Assembly (NCBI GenBank): GCA_964035545.1
Contig: CAXIUT010000073.1
Span: forward strand, 372,001-436,000
Source of the DNA: Bugula neritina
Lineage: Eukaryota > Bryozoa > Gymnolaemata > Cheilostomatida > Bugulidae
Direction of reading: 5' to 3'
Length of the DNA: 64,000 nucleotides
Shown here: one piece after another, positions 28,001 through 43,086 of the stretch
How the letters are laid out: every line of letters starts with the position of its first letter
Position numbering within the stretch: position 1 is the first letter of the stretch
The notes under the pieces: model-generated
Seen by the model: the letters and a program-made list of their open reading frames with translations, nothing else
Databases searched by the model: none
What the model was told of the DNA's origin: nothing
Made by a program: the position numbers and the translations under genes

Positions 28001-31000
28001 ATAATATTATTCTCTGGACAGATAAACAATATCAAATGCATATTATAACATTACCATAAATCTACGGCGCTTCACATCTTCACCTTTTTCTGCAATGTTT
28101 TTTCTTTGCAGTTAGAAGTACTAGCTGAATATATGACTATGAAACATAACCCTTCAATTTCATTGCACCAGCACCGATTTCAATATAGGTGTGTTGGGAG
28201 TTATCTTTCCTAAATTTTTGTTCTTGGCGTTTATACGAAACAGACACAGGCTAATATTAGTTTTGTTATTTGCAAGAGTTTTTCTGTCTGATTGTCCATC
28301 AGCAAAAGTTTGCGCCTTCCCGTTATTATGGAAATTCCAGTGCTGCTGGAAGACCTTTGCATTGTACACCCGCCTTTACTATTGAATTTAGATGTTTTAT
28401 TTTCCCATCCCCTCTCCTGCCCCCCTGTCCCCTCTAACAACCAGCAATCCTGACTCATGCGAAATGTGTTATTAAGTTTTAGAGTTGGACCATGGGCCTA
28501 CAGTATACGATTTGAAGCTTTATAGTTTACAGGCAGTGGAGATGAGTCACTGCTGAAACCCATTTTATTAGTAGACTATATTGCTCTTCAATCATCAGTT
28601 TGCATATTAAAACAGAAAGCTCATCTGCAGCGCCATTTCACAGTGTTAAATTTTGCTAGAGTAAAAATTAATTTTAGATGCCTTTGCAAACATATGAGAA
28701 ATAAATGAGTCATTTTATGAAAAGAGGTGTTTGCAGCAGTTGTCCACTTTTGATTTAGACGCGTCATGGAAACTTTTGTAGTTTTAAATAATATCTCCAA
28801 ACTCATCACTTGCATGTGTTTATATACTTGATAAAGTTTTTCATGCAAAACTTGATGCCTGCTTCAAAGACACCAGTGCTTAAATACTGTGTTAACTGTA
28901 TTGGCACGTTGCCATGAGATATTTGGTAATATTTAGCATCACAACATACTCTTCAGAAAGTTAAGAAAATCAGTCTATAGGAAGTTAATGAAATAAACCT
29001 ACCAGAGAGAGTAAGCCAGATGTAACAAGTAGATGCAAAACAAGTTGATTAACAATTGAAGTTGAATTCTCCATGTAGTGAATACTTTAGTCCTAATGTC
29101 AAATGCAAACGTCTGCAACCAAATTGTGTAGACTTCATGAGCTGGTTAGCTGACAGGACTCATTAAAGTTCTTAACTCTTGTGTGTATAGTGATGCCCAT
29201 CTTGAACTAGAGAGGGCTGACTGAAGACTGCTACTTTGTGAAAATTGACAATGCATATTATTATTATTCATTGTTGAGATTCACGACTGCCATAAACAAT
29301 GATAAAATATTCATTGTTGGTACTACTGAGTAGAATAAAATATAATATAATATTATTCTCTGGACAGATAAACAATATCAAATGCATAATATAACATTAC
29401 CATAAATCTACGGCGCTTCACATCTTCACCTTTTTCTGCAATGTTATTTTTTTGCAGTTAGAAGTACTAGCTGAATATATGACTATGAAACATAACCCTT
29501 CAATTTCATTGCACCAGCACCGATTTCAATATAGGTGTGTTGGGAGTTATCTTTCCTAAAGTTTTGTTCTTGGCGTTTATACGAAGCAGACACAGGCTAA
29601 TATTAGTTTTGTTATTTGCAAGAGTTTTTCTGTCTGATTGTCCATCAGCAAAAGTTTGCGCCTTGCAGTTATTATGGAAATACCAGTGCTGCTGGAAGAC
29701 CTTTGCATTGTACACCCGCCTTTACTATTGAATTTAGATGTTTTATTTTCCCATCCCCTCTCCTGCCCCCCTGTCCCCTCTAACAACCAGCAATCCTGAC
29801 TCATGCGAAATGTGTTATTAAGTTTTAGAGTTGGACCATGGGCCTACAGTATACGATTTGAAGCTTTATAGTTTACAGGCAGTGGAGATGAGTCACTGCT
29901 GAAACCCATTTTCTTAGTAGACTATATTGCTCTTCAATCATCAGTTTGCATATTAAAACAGAAAGCTCATCTGCAGCGCCATTTCACAGTGTTAAATTTT
30001 GCTAGAGTAAAAATTAATTTTAGATGCCTTTGCAAACATATGAGAAATAAATGAGTCATTTTATGAAAAGAGGTGTTTGCAGCAGTTGTCGACTTTTGAT
30101 TTAGACGCGTCATGGAAACTTTTGTAGTTTTAAATAATATCTCCAAACTCATCACTTGCATGTGTTTATATACTTGATAAAGTTTTTCATGCAAAACTTG
30201 ATGCCTGCTTCAAAGACACCAGTGCTTAAATACTGTGTTAACTGTATTGGCACGTTGCCATGAGATATTTGGTAATATTTAGCATCACAACATACTCTTC
30301 AGAAAGTTAAGAAAATCAGTCTATAGGAAGTTAATGAAATAAACCTACCAGAGAGAGTAAGCCAGATGTAACAAGTAGATCCAAAACAAGTTGATTAACA
30401 ATTGAAGTTGAATTCTCCATGTAGTGAATACTTTAGTCCTAATGTCAAATGCAAACGTCTGCAACCAAATTTTGTAGACTTCATGAGCTGGTTAGCTGAC
30501 AGGACTCATTAAAGTTCTTAACTCTTGTGTGTATAGTGATGCCCATCTTGAACTAGAGAGGGCTGACTGAAGACTGCTACTTTGTGAAAATTGACAATGC
30601 ATATTATTATTATTCATTGTTGAGATTCACGACTGCCATAAACAATGATAAAATATTCATTGTTGGTACTACTGAGTAGAATAAAATATAATATAATATT
30701 ATTCTCTGGACAGATAAACAATATCAAATGCATATTATAACATTACCATAAATCTACGGCGCTTCACATCTTCACTTTTTTCTGCAATGTTATTTCTTTG
30801 CAGTTAGAAGTACTAGCTGAATATATGACTATGAAACATAACCCTTCAATTTCATTGCACCAGCACCGATTTCAATATAGGTGTGTTGGGAGTTATCTTT
30901 CCTAAAGTTTTGTTCTTGGCGTTTATACGAAGCAGACACAGGCTAATATTAGTTTTGTTATTTGCAAGAGTTTTTCTGTCTGATTGTCCATCAGCAAAAG

Positions 31001-34000
31001 TTTGCGCCTTGCAGTTATTATGGAAATACCAGTGATGCTGGAAGACCTTTGCATTGTACACCCGCCTTTACTATTGAATTTAAATGTTTTATTTTCCCAT
31101 CCCCTCTCCTGCCCCCCTGTCCCCTCTAACAACCAGCAATCCTGACTCATGTGAAATGTGTTATTAAGTTTTAGAGTTGGACCATGGGCCTACAGTATAC
31201 GATTTGAAGCTTTATAGTTTACAGGCAGTGGAGATGAGTCACTGCTGAAACCCATTTTATTAGTAGACTATATTGCTCTTCAATCATCAGTTTGCATATT
31301 AAAACAGAAAGCTCATCTGCAGCGCCATTTCACAGTGTTAAATTTTGCTAGAGTAAAAATTAATTTTAGATGCCTTTGCAAACATATGAGAAATAAATGA
31401 GTCATTTTATGAAAAGAGGTGTTTGCAGCAGTTGTCCACTTTTGATTTAGACGCGTCATGGAAACTTTTGTAGTTTTAAATAATATCTCCAAACTCATCA
31501 CTTGCATGTGTTTATATACTTGATAAAGTTTTTCATGCAAAACTTGATGCCTGCTTCAAAGACACCAGTGCTTAAATACTGTGTTAACTGTATTGGCACG
31601 TTGCCATGAGATATTTGGTAATATTTAGCATCACAACATACTCTTCAGAAAGTTAAGAAAATCAGTCTATAGAAAGTTAATGAAATAAACCTACCAGAGA
31701 GAGTAAGCCAGATGTAACAAGTAGATCCAAAACAAGTTGATTAACAATTGAAGTTGAATTCTCCATGTAGTGAATACTTTAGTCCTAATGTCAAATGCAA
31801 ACGTCTGCAACCAAATTGTGTAGACTTCATGAGCTGGTTAGCTGACAGGACTCATTAAAGTTCTTAACTCTTGTGTGTATAGTGATGCCCATCTTGAACT
31901 AGAGAGGGCTGACTGAAGACTGCTACTTTGTGAAAACTGACAATGCATATTATTATTATTCATTGTTGAGATTCACGACTGCCATAAACAATGATAAAAT
32001 ATTCATTGTTGGTACTACTGAGTAGAATAAAATATAATATAATATTATTCTCTGGACAGATAAACAATATCAAATGCATAATATAACATTACCATAAATC
32101 TACGGCGCTTCACATCTTCACCTTTTTCTGCAATGTTATTTTTTTGCAGTTAGAAGTACTAGCTGAATATATGACTATGAAACATAACCCTTCAATTTCA
32201 TTGCACCAGCACCGATTTCAATATAGGTGTGTTGGGAGTTATCTTTCCTAAAGTTTTGTTCTTGGCGTTTATACGAAGCAGACACAGGCTAATATTAGTT
32301 TTGTTATTTGCAAGAGTTTTTCTGTCTGATTGTCCATCAGCAAAAGTTTGCGCCTTGCAGTTATTATGGAAATACCAGTGCTGCTGGAAGACCTTTGCAT
32401 TGTACACCCGCCTTTACTATTGAATTTAGATGTTTTATTTTCCCATCCCCTCTCCTGCCCCCCTGTCCCCTCTAACAACCAGCAATCCTGACTCATGCGA
32501 AATGTGTTATTAAGTTTTAGAGTTGGACCATGGGCCTACAGTATACGATTTGAAGCTTTATAGTTTACAGGCAGTGGAGATGAGTCACTGCTGAAACCCA
32601 TTTTCTTAGTAGACTATATTGCTCTTCAATCATCAGTTTGCATATTAAAACAGAAAGCTCATCTGCAGCGCCATTTCACAGTGTTAAATTTTGCTAGAGT
32701 AAAAATTAATTTTAGATGCCTTTGCAAACATATGAGAAATAAATGAGTCATTTTATGAAAAGAGGTGTTTGCAGCAGTTGTCGACTTTTGATTTAGACGC
32801 GTCATGGAAACTTTTGTAGTTTTAAATAATATCTCCAAACTCATCACTTGCATGTGTTTATATACTTGATAAAGTTTTTCATGCAAAACTTGATGCCTGC
32901 TTCAAAGACACCAGTGCTTAAATACTGTGTTAACTGTATTGGCACGTTGCCATGAGATATTTGGTAATATTTAGCATCACAACATACTCTTCAGAAAGTT
33001 AAGAAAATCAGTCTATAGGAAGTTAATGAAATAAACCTACCAGAGAGAGTAAGCCAGATGTAACAAGTAGATCCAAAACAAGTTGATTAACAATTGAAGT
33101 TGAATTCTCCATGTAGTGAATACTTTAGTCCTAATGTCAAATGCAAACGTCTGCAACCAAATTTTGTAGACTTCATGAGCTGGTTAGCTGACAGGACTCA
33201 TTAAAGTTCTTAACTCTTGTGTGTATAGTGATGCCCATCTTGAACTAGAGAGGGCTGACTGAAGACTGCTACTTTGTGAAAATTGACAATGCATATTATT
33301 ATTATTCATTGTTGAGATTCACGACTGCCATAAACAATGATAAAATATTCATTGTTGGTACTACTGAGTAGAATAAAATATAATATAATATTATTCTCTG
33401 GACAGATAAACAATATCAAATGCATATTATAACATTACCATAAATCTACGGCGCTTCACATCTTCACTTTTTTCTGCAATGTTATTTCTTTGCAGTTAGA
33501 AGTACTAGCTGAATATATGACTATGAAACATAACCCTTCAATTTCATTGCACCAGCACCGATTTCAATATAGGTGTGTTGGGAGTTATCTTTCCTAAAGT
33601 TTTGTTCTTGGCGTTTATACGAAGCAGACACAGGCTAATATTAGTTTTGTTATTTGCAAGAGTTTTTCTGTCTGATTGTCCATCAGCAAAAGTTTGCGCC
33701 TTGCAGTTATTATGGAAATACCAGTGATGCTGGAAGACCTTTGCATTGTACACCCGCCTTTACTATTGAATTTAAATGTTTTATTTTCCCATCCCCTCTC
33801 CTGCCCCCCTGTCCCCTCTAACAACCAGCAATCCTGACTCATGTGAAATGTGTTATTAAGTTTTAGAGTTGGACCATGGGCCTACAGTATACGATTTGAA
33901 GCTTTATAGTTTACAGGCAGTGGAGATGAGTCACTGCTGAAACCCATTTTATTAGTAGACTATATTGCTCTTCAATCATCAGTTTGCATATTAAAACAGA

Positions 34001-37000
34001 AAGCTCATCTGCAGCGCCATTTCACAGTGTTAAATTTTGCTAGAGTAAAAATTAATTTTAGATGCCTTTGCAAACATATGAGAAATAAATGAGTCATTTT
34101 ATGAAAAGAGGTGTTTGCAGCAGTTGTCCACTTTTGATTTAGACGCGTCATGGAAACTTTTGTAGTTTTAAATAATATCTCCAAACTCATCACTTGCATG
34201 TGTTTATATACTTGATAAAGTTTTTCATGCAAAACTTGATGCCTGCTTCAAAGACACCAGTGCTTAAATACTGTGTTAACTGTATTGGCACGTTGCCATG
34301 AGATATTTGGTAATATTTAGCATCACAACATACTCTTCAGAAAGTTAAGAAAATCAGTCTATAGAAAGTTAATGAAATAAACCTACCAGAGAGAGTAAGC
34401 CAGATGTAACAAGTAGATCCAAAACAAGTTGATTAACAATTGAAGTTGAATTCTCCATGTAGTGAATACTTTAGTCCTAATGTCAAATGCAAACGTCTGC
34501 AACCAAATTGTGTAGACTTCATGAGCTGGTTAGCTGACAGGACTCATTAAAGTTCTTAACTCTTGTGTGTATAGTGATGCCCATCTTGAACTAGAGAGGG
34601 CTGACTGAAGACTGCTACTTTGTGAAAATTGACAATGCATATTATTATTATTCATTGTTGAGATTCACGACTGCCATAAACAATGATAAAATATTCATTG
34701 TTGGTACTACTGAGTAGAATAAAATATAATATAATATTATTCTCTGGACAGATAAACAATATCAAATGCATATTATAACATTACCATAAATCTACGGCGC
34801 TTCACATCTTCACCTTTTTCTGCAATGTTTTTTCTTTGCAGTTAGAAGTACTAGCTGAATATATGACTATGAAACATAACCCTTCAATTTCATTGCACCA
34901 GCACCGATTTCAATATAGGTGTGTTGGGAGTTATCTTTCCTAAATTTTTGTTCTTGGCGTTTATACGAAACACACACAGGCTAATATTAGTTTTGTTATT
35001 TGCAAGAGTTTTTCTGTCTGATTGTCCATCAGCAAAAGTTTGCGCCTTCCCGTTATTATGGAAATTCCAGTGCTGCTGGAAGACCTTTGCATTGTACACC
35101 CGCCTTTACTATTGAATTTAGATGTTTTATTTTCCCATCCCCTCTCCTGCCCCCCTGTCCCCTCTAACAACCAGCAATCCTGACTCATGCGAAATGTGTT
35201 ATTAAGTTTTAGAGTTGGACCATGGGCCTACAGTATACGATTTGAAGCTTTATAGTTTACAGGCAGTGGAGATGAGTCACTGCTGAAACCCATTTTATTA
35301 GTAGACTATATTGCTCTTCAATCATCAGTTTGCATATTAAAACAGAAAGCTCATCTGCAGCGCCATTTCACAGTGTTAAATTTTGCTAGAGTAAAAATTA
35401 ATTTTAGATGCCTTTGCAAACATATGAGAAATAAATGAGTCATTTTATGAAAAGAGGTGTTTGCAGCAGTTGTCCACTTTTGATTTAGACGCGTCATGGA
35501 AACTTTTGTAGTTTTAAATAATATCTCCAAACTCATCACTTGCATGTGTTTATATACTTGATAAAGTTTTTCATGCAAAACTTGATGCCTGCTTCAAAGA
35601 CACCAGTGCTTAAATACTGTGTTAACTGTATTGGCACGTTGCCATGAGATATTTGGTAATATTTAGCATCACAACATACTCTTCAGAAAGTTAAGAAAAT
35701 CAGTCTATAGGAAGTTAATGAAATAAACCTACCAGAGAGAGTAAGCCAGATGTAACAAGTAGATGCAAAACAAGTTGATTAACAATTGAAGTTGAATTCT
35801 CCATGTAGTGAATACTTTAGTCCTAATGTCAAATGCAAACGTCTGCAACCAAATTGTGTAGACTTCATGAGCTGGTTAGCTGACAGGACTCATTAAAGTT
35901 CTTAACTCTTGTGTGTATAGTGATGCCCATCTTGAACTAGAGAGGGCTGACTGAAGACTGCTACTTTGTGAAAATTGACAATGCATATTATTATTATTCA
36001 TTGTTGAGATTCACGACTGCCATAAACAATGATAAAATATTCATTGTTGGTACTACTGAGTAGAATAAAATATAATATAATATTATTCTCTGGACAGATA
36101 AACAATATCAAATGCATATTATAACATTACCATAAATCTACGGCGCTTCACATCTTCACTTTTTTCTGCAATGTTATTTCTTTGCAGTTAGAAGTACTAG
36201 CTGAATATATGACTATGAAACATAACCCTTCAATTTCATTGCACCAGCACCGATTTCAATATAGGTGTGTTGGGAGTTATCTTTCCTAAAGTTTTGTTCT
36301 TGGCGTTTATACGAAGCAGACACAGGCTAATATTAGTTTTGTTATTTGCAAGAGTTTTTCTGTCTGATTGTCCATCAGCAAAAGTTTGCGCCTTGCAGTT
36401 ATTATGGAAATACCAGTGATGCTGGAAGACCTTTGCATTGTACACCCGCCTTTACTATTGAATTTAAATGTTTTATTTTCCCATCCCCTCTCCTGCCCCC
36501 CTGTCCCCTCTAACAACCAGCAATCCTGACTCATGTGAAATGTGTTATTAAGTTTTAGAGTTGGACCATGGGCCTACAGTATACGATTTGAAGCTTTATA
36601 GTTTACAGGCAGTGGAGATGAGTCACTGCTGAAACCCATTTTATTAGTAGACTATATTGCTCTTCAATCATCAGTTTGCATATTAAAACAGAAAGCTCAT
36701 CTGCAGCGCCATTTCACAGTGTTAAATTTTGCTAGAGTAAAAATTAATTTTAGATGCCTTTGCAAACATATGAGAAATAAATGAGTCATTTTATGAAAAG
36801 AGGTGTTTGCAGCAGTTGTCGACTTTTGATTTAGACGCGTCATGGAAACTTTTGTAGTTTTAAATAATATCTCCAAACTCATCACTTGCATGTGTTTATA
36901 TACTTGATAAAGTTTTTCATGCAAAACTTGATGCCTGCTTCAAAGACACCAGTGCTTAAATACTGTGTTAACTGTATTGGCACGTTGCCATGAGATATTT

Positions 37001-40000
37001 GGTAATATTTAGCATCACAACATACTCTTCAGAAAGTTAAGAAAATCAGTCTATAGAAAGTTAATGAAATAAACCTACCAGAGAGAGTAAGCCAGATGTA
37101 ACAAGTAGATCCAAAACAAGTTGATTAACAATTGAAGTTGAATTCTCCATGTAGTGAATACTTTAGTCCTAATGTCAAATGCAAACGTCTGCAACCAAAT
37201 TGTGTAGACTTCATGAGCTGGTTAGCTGACAGGACTCATTAAAGTTCTTAACTCTTGTGTGTATAGTGATGCCCATCTTGAACTAGAGAGGGCTGACTGA
37301 AGACTGCTACTTTGTGAAAATTGACAATGCATATTATTATTATTCATTGTTGAGATTCACGACTGCCATAAACAATGATAAAATATTCATTGTTGGTACT
37401 ACTGAGTAGAATAAAATATAATATAATATTATTCTCTGGACAGATAAACAATATCAAATGCATATTATAACATTACCATAAATCTACGGCGCTTCACATC
37501 TTCACCTTTTTCTGCAATGTTATTTTTTTGCAGTTAGAAGTACTAGCTGAATATATGACTATGAAACATAACCCTTCAATTTCATTGCACCAGCACCGAT
37601 TTCAATATAGGTGTGTTGGGAGTTATCTTTCCTAAAGTTTTGTTCTTGGCGTTTATACGAAGCAGACACAGGCTAATATTAGTTTTGTTATTTGCAAGAG
37701 TTTTTCTGTCTGATTGTCCATCAGCAAAAGTTTGCGCCTTGCAGTTATTATGGAAATACCAGTGATGCTGGAAGACCTTTGCATTGTACACCCGCCTTTA
37801 CTATTGAATTTAAATGTTTTATTTTCCCATCCCCTCTCCTGCCCCCCTGTCCCCTCTAACAACCAGCAATCCTGACTCATGTGAAATGTGTTATTAAGTT
37901 TTAGAGTTGGACCATGGGCCTACAGTATACGATTTGAAGCTTTATAGTTTACAGGCAGTGGAGATGAGTCACTGCTGAAACCCATTTTATTAGTAGACTA
38001 TATTGCTCTTCAATCATCAGTTTGCATATTAAAACAGAAAGCTCATCTGCAGCGCCATTTCACAGTGTTAAATTTTGCTAGAGTAAAAATTAATTTTAGA
38101 TGCCTTTGCAAACATATGAGAAATAAATGAGTCATTTTATGAAAAGAGGTGTTTGCAGCAGTTGTCCACTTTTGATTTAGACGCGTCATGGAAACTTTTG
38201 TAGTTTTAAATAATATCTCCAAACTCATCACTTGCATGTGTTTATATACTTGATAAAGTTTTTCATGCAAAACTTGATGCCTGCTTCAAAGACACCAGTG
38301 CTTAAATACTGTGTTAACTGTATTGGCACGTTGCCATGAGATATTTGGTAATATTTAGCATCACAACATACTCTTCAGAAAGTTAAGAAAATCAGTCTAT
38401 AGAAAGTTAATGAAATAAACCTACCAGAGAGAGTAAGCCAGATGTAACAAGTAGATCCAAAACAAGTTGATTAACAATTGAAGTTGAATTCTCCATGTAG
38501 TGAATACTTTAGTCCTAATGTCAAATGCAAACGTCTGCAACCAAATTGTGTAGACTTCATGAGCTGGTTAGCTGACAGGACTCATTAAAGTTCTTAACTC
38601 TTGTGTGTATAGTGATGCCCATCTTGAACTAGAGAGGGCTGACTGAAGACTGCTACTTTGTGAAAACTGACAATGCATATTATTATTATTCATTGTTGAG
38701 ATTCACGACTGCCATAAACAATGATAAAATATTCATTGTTGGTACTACTGAGTAGAATAAAATATAATATAATATTATTCTCTGGACAGATAAACAATAT
38801 CAAATGCATAATATAACATTACCATAAATCTACGGCGCTTCACATCTTCACCTTTTTCTGCAATGTTATTTCTTTGCAGTTAGAAGTACTAGCTGAATAT
38901 ATGACTATGAAACATAACCCTTCAATTTCATTGCACCAGCACCGATTTCAATATAGGTGTGTTGGGAGTTATCTTTCCCAAAGTTTTGTTCTTGGCGTTT
39001 ATACGAAGCAGACACAGGCTAATATTAGTTTTGTTATTTGCAAGAGTTTTTCTGTCTGATTGTCCATCAGCAAAAGTTTGCGCCTTGCAGTTATTATGGA
39101 AATACCAGTGATGCTGGAAGACCTTTGCATTGTACACCCGCCTTTACTATTGAATTTAGATGTTTTATTTTCCCATCCCCTCTCCTGCCCCCCTGTCCCC
39201 TCTAACAACCAGCAATCCTGACTCATGTGAAATGTGTTATTAAGTTTTAGAGTTGGACCATGGGCCTACAGTATACGATTTGAAGCTTTATAGTTTACAG
39301 GCAGTGGAGATGAGTCACTGCTGAAACCCATTTTATTAGTAGACTATATTGCTCTTCAATCATCAGTTTGCATATTAAAACAGAAAGCTCATCTGCAGCG
39401 CCATTTCACAGTGTTAAATTTTGCTAGAGTAAAAATTAATTTTAGATGCCTTTGCAAACATATGAGAAATAAATGAGTCATTTTATGAAAAGAGGTGTTT
39501 GCAGCAGTTGTCCACTTTTGATTTAGACGCGTCATGGAAACTTTTGTAGTTTTAAATAATATCTCCAAACTCATCACTTGCATGTGTTTATATACTTGAT
39601 AAAGTTTTTCATGCAAAACTTGATGCCTGCTTCAAAGACACCAGTGCTTAAATACTGTGTTAACTGTATTGGCACGTTGCCATGAGATATTTGGTAATAT
39701 TTAGCATCACAACATACTCTTCAGAAAGTTAAGAAAATCAGTCTATAGGAAGTTAATGAAATAAACCTACCAGAGAGAGTAAGCCAGATGTAACAAGTAG
39801 ATCCAAAACAAGATGATTATTAATTGAAGTTGAATTCTCCATGTAGTGAATACTTTAGTCCTAATGTCAAATGCAAACGTCTGCAACCAAATTGTGTAGA
39901 CTTCATGAGCTGGTTAGCTGACAGGACTCATTAAAGTTCTTAACTCTTGTGTGTATAGTGATGCCCATCTTGAACTAGAGAGGGCTGACTGAAGACTGCT

Positions 40001-40099
40001 ACTTTGTGAAAATTGACAATGCATATTATTATTATTCATTGTTGAGATTCACGACTGCCATAAACAATGATAAAATATTCATTGTTGGTACTACTGAGT

Positions 40100-40140
40100 A
40101 GAATAAAATATAATATAATATTGTTTTCTGGACAGATAAG
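40100..40140. other. Junction between satellite subfamilies A and B inside one monomer
   Basis: The monomer starting at 39898 has A-type sequence for about the first 220 bp (CAGGACTCATTAAAG, AGAGAGGGCTG). It becomes B-like from about 40120 (TTGTTTTCTGGACAGATAAG, then TATACAGTGCTTC). This marks an exchange point between the two subfamilies. The position is approximate because the two types are identical between diagnostic sites. Confidence 0.7.
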
Positions 40141-42906
40141 TAATATCAAATGCATATTATAACTTACCATAAATATACAGTGCTTCACATCTTCACCTTT
40201 TTCTGCAATGTTATTTCTTTGCAGTTAGAAGTACTAGCTGAATATATGACTATGAAACATAACCCTTCAATTTCATTGCACCAGCACCAGTTGCAAGATA
40301 GGTGTGTTGAGAGTTATCTTTCCCAAAATTTAGTTCTTGGTGTTTATACGAAGCAGACACAGGCTAATATTAGTTTTGTTATTTGCAAGAGTTTTTCTGT
40401 CTGATTGTCCATCAGCAAAAGTTTGCGCCTTGCAGTTATTATGGAAATACCAGTGATGCTGGAAGACCTTTGCATTGTACACCCGCCTTTACTATTGAAT
40501 TTAGATATTTTATTTTCCCATCCCCTCTCCCGCCCCCCTGTCCCCTCTAACAACCAGCAATCCTGACTCATGTAAATTGTGTTATTGTTCTAGAGTTGGC
40601 CCATGGGCCCACAGTATACGATTTGAAGCTTTATAGTTTACAGGCAGTCGAGATGAGTCACTGCTGAAACCCATTTTATTAGTAGACTATATTGCTCTTC
40701 AATAATCAGTTTTCATATTAAAAGAGAAAGCTCATCTGCAGCGCCATTTCACAGTGTTATGTTTTGCTAGAGCAATAACTACTTTTAGATGCCTTTGCAA
40801 ACATATGAGAAATAAATGAGTCATTCTATGAAAAGAGGTGTTTGCAGCACTTGTCCACTTTTGATTTTCATGCGGCATGGAAACTTTTGTGGTTTTAAAT
40901 AATGTCTCCAAATTCATCACTTGCATGTGTTTAGATACTTGATGAAAATTTTTATGCAAAACTTGATGCCTGCTTCAAAGACACCAGTGCTTAATTACTG
41001 TGTTAACTGTATTGGCACGTTGCCATGAGATATTTGGTAATATTTCGCATCACAACAAACTCTTCAGAAAGTTGAGAAAATCAGTCTAGAAAGTTAATGA
41101 AATAAACCTACCAGAGAGAGTAAGCCAGATGTAACAAGTAGATCCAAAACAAGTTGATAAACAATTGAAGTTGAAGTCTCCATGTAGTCAACACTTTCGT
41201 CCTAATGTCAAATGCAAACGTCTGCAACCAAACTGTGTAGACTTCATGAGCTGGTTAGCTGACAGGAGAGATTAAAGTTCTTAACTCTTGTGTGTATAGT
41301 GATGCCCATCTTGAACTAGAGATGGCTGACTGAAGACTGCTACTTTGTGAAAATTGACAATGCATATTATTATTATTCATTGTTGAGATTCACGACTGCC
41401 ATAAACAATGATAAAATATTCATTGTTGGTACTACTGAGTAGAATAAAATATAATATAATATTATTTTCTGGAAAGATAAATAATATCAAATGCATATTA
41501 TAACTTACCATAAATCTACAGTGCTTCACATCTTCACCTTTTTCTGCAATGTTATTTCTTTGCAGTTAGAAGTACTAGCTGAATATATGACTATGAAACA
41601 TAACCCTTCAATTTCATTGCACCAGCACCAGTTGCAAGATAGGTGTGTTGGGAGTTATCTTTCCTAAAAATTTGTTCTTGGTGTTTATACGAAGCAGACA
41701 CAGGCTAATATTAGTTTTGTTATTTGCAAGAGTTTTTCTGTCTGATTGTCCATCAGCAAAAGTTTGCGCCTTGCAGTTATTATGGAAATACCAGTGATGC
41801 TGGAAGACCTTTGCATTGTACACCCGCCTTTACTATTGAATTTAGATATTTTATTTTCCCATCCCCTCTCCCGCCCCCCCGTCCCCTCTAAAAACCGGCA
41901 ATCCTGACTCATGTGAATTGTGTTATTGTTCTAGAGTTGGCCCATGGGCCTACAGTATACGATTTGAAGCTTTATAGTTTACAGGCAGTCGAGATGAGTC
42001 ACTGCTGAAACCCATTTTATTAGTAGACTATATTGCTCTTCAATCATCAGTTTTCATATTAAACGAGAAAGCTCATCTGCAGCGCCATTTCACAGTGTTA
42101 TATTTTGCCAGAGCAATAACTAATTTTAGATGCCTTTGCAAACATATGAGAAATAAATGAGTCATTCTATGAAAAGAGGTGTTTGCAGCACTTGTCCACT
42201 TTTGATTTACACGCGGCATGGAAACTTTTGTAGTTTTAAATAATGTCTCCAAATTCATCACTTGCATGTGTTTAGATACTTGATGAAAATTTTCATGCAA
42301 AACTTGATGCCTGCTTCAAAGACACCAGTGCTTAATTACTGTGTTAACTGTATTGGCACGTTGCCATGAGATATTTGGTAATATTTCGCATCACAACAAA
42401 CTCTTCAGAAAGTTAAGAAAATCAGTCTAGAAAGTTAATGAAATAAACCTACCAGAGAGAGTAAGCCAGATGTAACAAGTAGATCCAAAACAAGTTGATA
42501 AACAATTGAAGTTGAAGTCTCCATGTAGTCAACACGTTAGTCCTAATGTCAAATGCAAACGTCTGCAACCAAACTGTGTAGACTTCATGAGCTGGTTAGC
42601 TGACAGGAGAGATTAAAGTTCTTAACTCTTGTGTGTATAGTGATGCCCATCTTGAACCAGAGATGGCTGACTGAAGACTGCTACTTTGTGAAAATTGACA
42701 ATGCATATTATTATTATTCATTGTTGAGATTCACGACTGCCATAAACAATGATAAAATATTCATTGTTGGTACTACTGAGTAGAATAAAATATAATATAA
42801 TATTATTTTCTGGACAGATAAATAATATCAAATGCATATTATAACTTACCATAAATATACAGTGCTTCACATCTTCACCTTTTTCTGCAATGTTATTTCT
42901 TTGCAG

Positions 42907-43086
42907 TTAGAAGTACTAGCTGAATATATGACTATGAAACATAACCCTTCAATTTCATTGCACCAGCACCAGTTGCAAGATAGGTGTATTGAGAGATATC
43001 TTTCCCAAAATTTTGTTCTTGGTGTTTATACGAAGCAGACACAGGCTAATATTAGTTTTGTTATTTGCAAGAGTTTTTCTGTCTGA
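42907..43086 (+). pseudogene. Fossil exon within the satellite (representative copy)
   Basis: A pyrimidine-rich run ending CTTTGCAG precedes an open frame of 59 codons and TGA, beginning LEVLAEYMTMKHNPS and ending FVICKSFSV. It looks like a 3' splice site and terminal exon of an unknown gene captured in the satellite. In several B monomers the frame is open. In most A monomers a CAA to TAA change (LSQ to LS-stop) breaks it; the monomer at 38552 is open. I do not recognise the protein. Expression is not implied. Confidence 0.4.
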
